A stretch of DNA of 10,981 bases, taken from Thioalkalivibrio sp. (GTDB lineage Bacteria > Pseudomonadota > Gammaproteobacteria > Ectothiorhodospirales > Ectothiorhodospiraceae). The notes beneath the pieces are model-generated. The model ran no database searches, was not told the origin of the DNA, and worked only from the letters and a program-made list of their open reading frames with translations. The stretch's first letter is position 1; the number at the start of each line of letters is the position of its first letter. The stretch lies in contig SKOF01000579.1 in NCBI GenBank assembly GCA_007120155.1, positions 1 to 10,981 on the forward strand, written 5' to 3'. The translations under genes were made by a program, and so were the position numbers. Below are positions 5,568-10,981 of this stretch, piece by piece.

Positions 5568-7099
5568 CAGATCTACCAACATCACCATTCCCTGCCTTTT
5601 TGGTAGGTTTGCCGGTTCTGCTGGCTACACTGAGTCTCTTTTTCAGGGCCAGGGGAAAGGCCGTGGTGGGCCTGGCTGGAAGCTTGCTAACCGGGGTCAT
5701 GGCGTTATTTGCCCTTTTCGAAGTGACACGGCGGGGGACGGTTATCCATATCCTGGGAGGCTGGGAACCCCCCTTGGGAATTCTGCTGAGAATGGACCCC
5801 CTGGCCGCAGTTTTTATCGGGATGACGGCTGTTGTGGGAATATTCATCAGCTTGTATGCCTGGAGGTATTTCCGTGCCCAGGAAGCTACTACCGGCGGAT
5901 TCCCACTATTCTGGCCCTTGTGGCTGTTCCTTTGGGCGGGCCTGAACGGGCTCTTTCTCTCCAACGACCTGTTTAACCTGTTCGTTACCCTCGAGGTCAT
6001 CGGTATCAGTGCGGTGGCCCTTGCGGTGCTGTCTGGAAAAAAAACCGCCCTGGTCGCCGGATTACGTTATCTGCTGGTTGCGATCACCGGTTCAATGGCC
6101 TATCTTTTTGGGGTGGCTCTTATTTACGGGAGTACGGGGACGCTGGACCTCGGACTTCTGGGACAGGTCCTGGAACCCGGAACAACAACGACCTTTGCCC
6201 TGCTCGTTATCACCCTTGGTCTGATGATCAAAATGGCAGGTTTCCCTTTCCACTTCTGGCTGCCACCAGCACACTCCTCGGCCCTTGCTCCGGTGAGTGC
6301 GCTCCTTTCGGCCCTGGTGGTTAAAGGAGCCTTTTACATTTTGCTTCGCTTGTGGATGGAGGTGTTTGGAGTCTCCCTTACTTATGCCGCCGGACAACTC
6401 ATCGGACTGGCGGGCGCAATAGCGGTGATCTGGGGTTCCTGGCAAGCTTTCATGCAGACCAGCTTAAAGTTAATCGTGGCCCATTCCAGTGTGGCTCAAC
6501 TGGGTTACTTGCTTATGATTTTCCCGCTGTTGATCCTGGCCCCGGGCGTCACGGCTGATTCAGCCGACTGGCTCTCACCGGCCTGGACTGCCGGAGTCTA
6601 TCAGGTCATAGCCCATGCCTTTGCCAAAGCATCATTTTTTCTTTCTGCAGGGATCATCATAATGGCATTGGGACACGACCGCATAGAGTCCTTGCGTGAC
6701 CTGGTGGGCCACATGCGTATTACCGCCCTGGCAATAGCCATCGCGGGAGTTAGTTTAATTGGGCTCCCCCCAAGTGGAGGCTTTATGGCCAAATGGATGC
6801 TCCTGAAAGGGATCTTCCTTAGTGGGCAATGGTGGTGGGCACCGGTGGTACTGACGGGTAGCTTGCTGACTGCCGGCTATGTCTTTATGCTTTTGCGCCT
6901 GGCTTTTGCCCCTGCCCGCGAAAAGGAAGCGTTTCGCCCGGTTCCCAGAAGCCTTGAAGTGTGTGCCCTGGTGCTGGCGCTGGGTTCCTTTTTGATCGTT
7001 TTGCCTGCAGATAATCTGATCCAGTTTTTGCAAAGTGGCGAAGTCTTTGGTACTGGTATCGAATCAATTATGGAAGGAGGTGCACATGGAAACGACTAG
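5564..7099 (+). CDS. mrpD: Mrp antiporter subunit D (NuoN/M-like proton-channel subunit 1)
   Basis: A 511-residue, roughly 14-helix membrane protein of the proton-conducting transporter family (PF00361), one of three consecutive paralogues. Key ion-path residues are in place: E144 in helix 5 (FNLFVTLEVIGISAVAL), K223 in helix 7 (LMIKMAGFPFHFWLP), K254 in helix 8 (PVSALLSALVVKGAFYIL), the helix-10/11 region K302 and H307 and the helix-12 lysine K410 (LPPSGGFMAKW). LPPAHSSALAPVSALLSALV and the neutral residue before VVKG resemble MrpD rather than MrpA, which has LHSATMVKAG here. The start at 5564 has no strong Shine-Dalgarno and probably relies on coupling to mrpC. It overlaps the next gene by 14 bases. 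Expected role: one of the proton or sodium translocation channels. Confidence 0.93.
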   Translation: MTDLPTSPFPAFLVGLPVLLATLSLFFRARGKAVVGLAGSLLTGVMALFALFEVTRRGTVIHILGGWEPPLGILLRMDPLAAVFIGMTAVVGIFISLYAWRYFRAQEATTGGFPLFWPLWLFLWAGLNGLFLSNDLFNLFVTLEVIGISAVALAVLSGKKTALVAGLRYLLVAITGSMAYLFGVALIYGSTGTLDLGLLGQVLEPGTTTTFALLVITLGLMIKMAGFPFHFWLPPAHSSALAPVSALLSALVVKGAFYILLRLWMEVFGVSLTYAAGQLIGLAGAIAVIWGSWQAFMQTSLKLIVAHSSVAQLGYLLMIFPLLILAPGVTADSADWLSPAWTAGVYQVIAHAFAKASFFLSAGIIIMALGHDRIESLRDLVGHMRITALAIAIAGVSLIGLPPSGGFMAKWMLLKGIFLSGQWWWAPVVLTGSLLTAGYVFMLLRLAFAPAREKEAFRPVPRSLEVCALVLALGSFLIVLPADNLIQFLQSGEVFGTGIESIMEGGAHGND

Positions 7100-8582
7100 C
7101 ATTTTGCCTTTGCTGATCCTCATCAGCTCTCTCATACCCGGCACATTGATTATGCTGTTGCGAGAGGATCAGGTACCCCTGCGGACTTTTCTGAACCTCC
7201 TGGGGGCTGTTGCCAAAGTGGGTCTTGTGGGGTGGGTTTTTGCCGGTTATATGCGCGGCGAAGAGTATTCCTTTATCTTCAACCTTGCCCTCGACCTGAC
7301 CTTCGCCCTGCGGGTGGACCAACTGGGACTTTTCTTTGCCGCCCTTTCATCAGTGCTCTGGCTGGTCACTACGCTGTATGCCATCGGCTACCTGGAAGGC
7401 GGACAGCACAGGAGACGGTTTTTTGCCTTTTTCAGTTTCTGTGTAACCGCCAGTACGGGCATTGCGCTGTCAGGAAATGTGGTCACTTTCTTTATTTTTT
7501 ATGAATTCCTCACGCTGTCCACCTATCCGCTGGTCGTTCACCGGGGTACCGATAAAGCCGTGGAAGCTGGCAGAACCTACCTGTGGTACACCATTGGGGG
7601 TGGCACGGTTTTGTTTTTGGGTGTCGTTGGTTTGTTTGTGACTGCCGGCCCAATCTACTTCGGCCAGACCGAGATAATCGAAGGCCTTATTTCGACCCAC
7701 TCTACCCAATTAACCATTCTGTTTTTCATTATGTTAACGGGACTGGCGGTTAAAGCGGCCATCTTTCCCCTGCACGGCTGGTTGCCCGTCTCAATGGTTG
7801 CACCGGCCCCTGTCAGTGCACTGTTGCATGCCGTAGCCGTTGTCAAAGCCGGGGCCTTCGGGATTGTCCGGCTGGTCTATGATGTTTATGGCATCAGGAT
7901 AGCCGATCAAATGAACCTGCTAACCCCGTTGGCAATATTTGCAGCTTTTACCATTGTTTATGGCTCAGTTCGGGCTTTGTTTCAGGATGATTTTAAAAAA
8001 CGACTGGCCTTTTCGACTGTCAGCCAGCTTTCCTATATTGCCCTTGGGGTGGCCATTGTGGGATTCCTCAGCACGACGGGAGCCGTTGTTCACCTGGTAC
8101 ACCAGGGCATCATGAAGATTACCATGTTCTTCGCCGCCGGAAACATTGCCGAAACCTATGGCTACTCTAAAATCAGCCAGCTGAACGGGATCGGCCGTCG
8201 CATGCCACTCACCATGGGGGCTTTTACCATAGCTGTTTTTGGCATGATCGGGCTGCCTCCGGTTGCCGGCTTCGTCAGCAAATGGTATCTCGGCCTTGGT
8301 GCGGTAGAGGCGGGAAGCTATTGGGTGGTTTTGGTACTGCTCGCAAGCAGCGCCCTGAACGCGGCTTATTTCCTGCCCATCGTTTACCGTGCGTGGTTTT
8401 GCGAACCGGACCAGGAGGCCGTTCCGCTGCTAAGCTCCGGCCGCCTGGAGACCAAAGCTTTATTGTTAATCCCGGTGGTAGTCACCGGCTTACTCTCCCT
8501 TGCTGCCGGAGTGTTTGCCGCCGTGGCTGGAAGTCCCCTTTCCATCGCCCGTGAAATCGCCGAAAAACTTTACATGCCATGA
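7086..8582 (+). CDS. Mrp antiporter large subunit 2 (MrpA N-terminal/MrpD-like)
   Basis: A 498-residue multi-helix proton-channel protein (PF00361). Ion-path residues: E140 in helix 5 (FFIFYEFLTLSTYPLVVH), K223 in helix 7 (GLAVKAAIFPLHGWLP), H248 and K254 in PVSALLHAVAVVKAGAF, K304/K305, H336/H339 and K344, and K399 in helix 12 (LPPVAGFVSKW). The APAPVSALLHAVAVVKAG block recalls the MrpA/NuoL form (PTPVSAYLHSATMVKAG), so this subunit may take the place of the missing N-terminal half of MrpA. However, it ends after helix 14, without MrpA's long C-terminal extension. I chose ATG at 7086 because GGAGG at 7076-7080 is ideally spaced. An in-frame ATG at 7035 would add 17 residues and lies deep in mrpD. 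It shares ATGA with the next gene. Confidence 0.92.
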   Translation: METTSILPLLILISSLIPGTLIMLLREDQVPLRTFLNLLGAVAKVGLVGWVFAGYMRGEEYSFIFNLALDLTFALRVDQLGLFFAALSSVLWLVTTLYAIGYLEGGQHRRRFFAFFSFCVTASTGIALSGNVVTFFIFYEFLTLSTYPLVVHRGTDKAVEAGRTYLWYTIGGGTVLFLGVVGLFVTAGPIYFGQTEIIEGLISTHSTQLTILFFIMLTGLAVKAAIFPLHGWLPVSMVAPAPVSALLHAVAVVKAGAFGIVRLVYDVYGIRIADQMNLLTPLAIFAAFTIVYGSVRALFQDDFKKRLAFSTVSQLSYIALGVAIVGFLSTTGAVVHLVHQGIMKITMFFAAGNIAETYGYSKISQLNGIGRRMPLTMGAFTIAVFGMIGLPPVAGFVSKWYLGLGAVEAGSYWVVLVLLASSALNAAYFLPIVYRAWFCEPDQEAVPLLSSGRLETKALLLIPVVVTGLLSLAAGVFAAVAGSPLSIAREIAEKLYMP

Positions 8583-10339
8583 TATGGTTTCTTACCATAG
8601 TTTTGCCTCTGTTGGCCGCGATACTTGCCGCATCCCTGCCCGCTGGAAGGCGATGGACCGGACTGATTTTTGTTAGCGCCACCATGCCCGCCCTCTGGCT
8701 CGGACTGGTGGAGGTATCCGGTGTATCAGCGCAGTGGTTTTTATTGGAGGGGCATTTTTCGCTGGATACACCGCGGCGAATTATCCTCCTATTGACTGGC
8801 ATCCTGTGGGCTGCCGCCGGTCTTTTCACCGGATCATACCTGAAAGACGATGCCAGGCGTGGTGAGTTCTCATTCTATTTTGGCGCCGCCATGGCGGGGA
8901 ATTTCGGACTCCTGATCTCCGCAGAGGTAGCCTCATTCTACACCTTTTTTGCCTTAATGACTTTTTCCTCTTATGGGCTCGTCATCCATACCCGTACCCC
9001 GTCTGCCCGCCAGGCAGCAAGGATTTACGTGGTGATGGCCATCATTGGAGAGCTGTTTCTCATCACCGCATTGTATCTCGCCGTGCAAAGTTCTGGCAGT
9101 ATGCTGCTCGCTGACATCCCGCCTGCCCTGGCTGAAGCCCCCAACGGCCCGTTCATCTTTTTACTTGGCCTGATTGGCTTTGGAGTAAAGGTCGGGGCAA
9201 TCCCCTTGTATTTCTGGCTTCCCCTGGCGCATCCGGCAGCTCCCGCTCCAGCGAGTGCTGTCCTTAGTGGCGCCATGATCAAAGCCGGTTTGGTTGGCTG
9301 GATGCACCTTGCTCCAGTAGGTTTGGTGGAATGGTCCTCCATGAGCCTGCTAATGGTATCCCTGGGCTTCGCGGCGGCTTTAGGGGCGGCGATCTATGGC
9401 CTGACCCAGGTTGACCCAAAAACCAATCTCGCTTATTCAAGCATCAGCCAAATGGGGGTTATGACCGTACTTCTGGGCATTGGCCTGTATGGTGGCATCC
9501 CGGCCGGGTTGCTCCTTCCCGCAATTGCGCTTTATGCCTTTAATCACGGAACAGCCAAGGCCCTTTTGTTTATGGGCACGGCACTACCCGCCAAGATCGG
9601 CGGTTCGTGGCGAATACTCATGTGGGCAGGTTTGGGAATAGGCGTTTTGGCCATTGCCGGAGGCCCTCTCACCGGTGGACTCTGGACCAAATACCTGGTC
9701 AAAACCTTCCTTGGCGAATCAAGCCTGCCAGGGGCAAAAACCTTTTTGCTTTTGCTAACACTTTCTGCGGTCACCACGACTTTATTACTGAGTCGTTTCT
9801 TACACCTTTTGCACAAAATTAAGGCGCCTTCCGGAAATGTGTCACCCGCCTTTCTCTTGCCCTGGGTACTTCTATTGCTTGCCGGGGGTTGGTGGACAAT
9901 GTCACCCGCTCTTTTGCCTACAGAATTAATGAGCTACATAACAAAAGAAAAAGGCATCATGGCCTTCTTCTGGAATCTGTTCACCAACTGGAGCGCACTT
10001 TGGCCAATCACAACAGGGGCGATCGTTATGGCTTTTACCCTGAAGTTCGCCTTTTTCAACCGTTGGCCAGCGAAAAAGCCCCTTTTGCCACCTGGCGATT
10101 TTCTGCACATAATCATCATGCTTGGAAACCTGTTTGCAAAGCTTCTTCAGAAGGCGATTTCTTTGCTGGACTCCGGCATGAAATCGCTGCAAGGTCCCGA
10201 GAAAATATTTTATAGACTTTCAGATGACAAACGAACATCACAAATCAGTGCCTCCGCCGAATCCTTGCTGCGGCGCTGGGAGTTTGCCGGAATCGGCTTT
10301 TTTATCTTTTTCCTAACCTTGTTCCTCTTACTCCGATAA
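8579..10339 (+). CDS. Mrp antiporter large subunit 3 (HyfB/MrpD-like) with C-terminal extension
   Basis: A 586-residue proton-channel family protein (PF00361). It keeps K204 (GVKVGAIPLYFWLP), K235 (PASAVLSGAMIKAGLVG) and the helix-12 lysine K371 (GPLTGGLWTKYLVKTFLG). The helix-5 glutamate seen in its two paralogues is replaced: aligning YGLVIH with YPLVVH puts A125 (FFALMTFSSY) at that site. The AHPAAPAPASAVLSGAMIKA block recalls HycC/HyfB hydrogenase subunits more than MrpD. About 110 residues extend past the usual end. They hold a helix at about 475-493, an amphipathic region rich in Leu, Lys and Phe (506-535), a polar stretch and a final helix (568-586), similar in plan to the lateral arm of NuoL but shorter. 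The start shares ATGA with the previous gene, and mrpE follows after 5 bases. Confidence 0.9.
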   Translation: MIWFLTIVLPLLAAILAASLPAGRRWTGLIFVSATMPALWLGLVEVSGVSAQWFLLEGHFSLDTPRRIILLLTGILWAAAGLFTGSYLKDDARRGEFSFYFGAAMAGNFGLLISAEVASFYTFFALMTFSSYGLVIHTRTPSARQAARIYVVMAIIGELFLITALYLAVQSSGSMLLADIPPALAEAPNGPFIFLLGLIGFGVKVGAIPLYFWLPLAHPAAPAPASAVLSGAMIKAGLVGWMHLAPVGLVEWSSMSLLMVSLGFAAALGAAIYGLTQVDPKTNLAYSSISQMGVMTVLLGIGLYGGIPAGLLLPAIALYAFNHGTAKALLFMGTALPAKIGGSWRILMWAGLGIGVLAIAGGPLTGGLWTKYLVKTFLGESSLPGAKTFLLLLTLSAVTTTLLLSRFLHLLHKIKAPSGNVSPAFLLPWVLLLLAGGWWTMSPALLPTELMSYITKEKGIMAFFWNLFTNWSALWPITTGAIVMAFTLKFAFFNRWPAKKPLLPPGDFLHIIIMLGNLFAKLLQKAISLLDSGMKSLQGPEKIFYRLSDDKRTSQISASAESLLRRWEFAGIGFFIFFLTLFLLLR

Positions 10340-10344
10340 CTATC

Positions 10345-10860
10345 ATGATAATGAAAACTGGTATTAAAAACATAAAGAATAGTACCCTTATCAAAAGCTT
10401 TTTTCTGCGATTTGCCATATTCGCGGCAGGTTGGATCATATTGGTGGGTGGACAAAAAGTCAGCGACATTGGGTTTGTGATTCTCTTTGTAACCGCTACT
10501 ACGATTATCAGCATTTATACTGTACCCCCCGGGCAATGGGTTTTTCGCCCCCTGGGTGTCGCCCGGTTTATTCCCTATTTCCTTATTACGGCCTTGCGAG
10601 GTGGCTGGGATGTGGCCCGGCGAGTCTTTTTTAGAACTGTTCCGATAGACCCTGATTTTGTAACCATTGAACACGACCCGGATCCGCGAAAAACCCTGAT
10701 TCTCGCCTGGGTTATAAGCCTGCTTCCGGGTACAGCCAGTGCCGTCATTACCGAGGAAACCATAGTCGTTCACGTTCTTGATAAAAAACTACCCGTAGCC
10801 GAGGAGATCCGGGAACTGAAAAAGCGGATCAATGAAATGTTTGTGCGGGCAAACCGCTGA
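10345..10860 (+). CDS. mrpE: Mrp antiporter subunit E
   Basis: MrpE (PF01899) is a small membrane subunit with a cytoplasmic C-terminal domain, needed for full Mrp antiport activity. The product has 171 residues, the usual length. It has two or three N-terminal helices (about 17-36, 42-60, 73-86), the family block IPYFLITALRGGWDVARRVF (76-95) and ISLLPGTASAVITEETIVVH (124-143), matching the typical NSITLTPGT..V motif. A cytoplasmic helix rich in Glu, Lys and Arg follows. ATG at 10345 or the ATG two codons later (10351) are both possible. It is the last recognisable gene of the operon; in most Mrp operons mrpE comes before mrpF, so its place at the end is a rearrangement. Confidence 0.94.
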   Translation: MIMKTGIKNIKNSTLIKSFFLRFAIFAAGWIILVGGQKVSDIGFVILFVTATTIISIYTVPPGQWVFRPLGVARFIPYFLITALRGGWDVARRVFFRTVPIDPDFVTIEHDPDPRKTLILAWVISLLPGTASAVITEETIVVHVLDKKLPVAEEIRELKKRINEMFVRANR

Positions 10861-10981
10861 ACTTTTTGAGATATATTGCCGCCATTTCTAAATAGTAGCA
10901 AAAAGCTGCATTTTCAGCAACTTAGGAAATCTTTGCATTCGCTGCCTGGCTTTTACCAGTGGCTCTTTGCAACTTCCCTCC
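10861..10981. other. Downstream flank, no supported gene
   Basis: I see no convincing terminator here; the best hairpin, gctg-cattt t-cagc at 10905-10918, has only four base pairs. On the minus strand a frame open from the window edge to TAA at 10922-10924 encodes hydrophilic residues ending QAANAKIS, and a second minus-strand frame is also open. Either could be the 3' end of a convergent gene lying beyond the window, but 60-90 bases are too few to decide. Confidence 0.3.

Noticed and set aside
5506..5976. 156-codon plus-strand frame across the mrpC/mrpD junction
   Set aside because: It is out of frame with both well-supported genes and rich in Gly, Pro and Arg, typical of a shifted reading of GC-rich coding DNA.
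7035..7085. Upstream extension of the second large antiporter subunit to ATG 7035
   Set aside because: A well-spaced GGAGG precedes ATG 7086, and the extra residues would lie before the first helix and deep inside mrpD.
10210..10773. 187-codon minus-strand frame opposite mrpE
   Set aside because: It covers mrpE, which has strong family motifs, and its composition (Gly, Asn, Lys, Ser, Tyr without pattern) looks like an antisense shadow.
3694..10860. Complex I (nuo) or energy-converting hydrogenase operon
   Set aside because: The large channel subunits resemble those complexes, but there is no quinone-module, iron-sulfur or hydrogenase subunit, while mrpE, F and G signatures are clear.

Overview
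The window has two parts with very different base composition. Positions 1 to about 3,640 are AT-rich and hold loosely packed, partly broken accessory genes. Positions 3,694-10,860 are much richer in G and C and hold one tightly packed operon for a multi-subunit cation/proton antiporter of the Mrp (Mnh/Pha/Sha) family. The likely host is a Bacteroidota member or a close relative. Support for this is modest: AT-rich genes with weak ribosome binding sites, one Bacteroidota-style promoter candidate (TAnnTTTG) before the operon, and the general look of the Fic, DUF302 and acyltransferase-3 proteins. No ribosomal or other marker gene is present to confirm it.

Accessory part, left to right. A Fic-domain AMP-transferase runs to 755 but appears cut off just before its catalytic loop. 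It is followed by a GC-rich imperfect palindrome (766-812) that resembles a short integron attC site or a terminator hairpin. Then comes a stretch of about 330 bases with peptide-like pieces broken by stops and frame changes (839-1097). A complete DUF302 gene (1143-1529) converges on a small AhpD/carboxymuconolactone decarboxylase-like gene on the minus strand (1572-1895). Between 1959 and 2224 lie two short plus-strand frames, the first of which carries the sugar-loop motif of a minimal nucleotidyltransferase but stops before the catalytic aspartates. An acyltransferase-3 membrane protein fills 2259-3407.

Mrp operon (all +): mrpF, mrpG, a 328-residue protein joining the MbhD-like, MbhE-like and MrpB domains, mrpC, then three different large proton-channel (NuoL/M/N-like) subunits, and mrpE. 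Neighbouring genes overlap by 4-14 bases or are separated by 5-14, so they are surely co-transcribed. Together they should form a membrane complex that exchanges Na+ (or K+/Li+) for protons, supporting sodium and pH homeostasis or coupling respiration to a sodium gradient. There is no full-length MrpA. Its N-terminal channel and C-terminal MbhD/MbhE parts appear as separate genes, as in membrane-bound hydrogenase-type modules. The third large subunit lacks the transmembrane-helix-5 glutamate that the other two keep.

The window contains no tRNA, rRNA or CRISPR array, and no complete transposase that I can recognise. I do not see a wholly new system. The most distinctive items are the rearranged Mrp gene set and the row of decayed AMP-transfer (Fic, nucleotidyltransferase) genes beside it.
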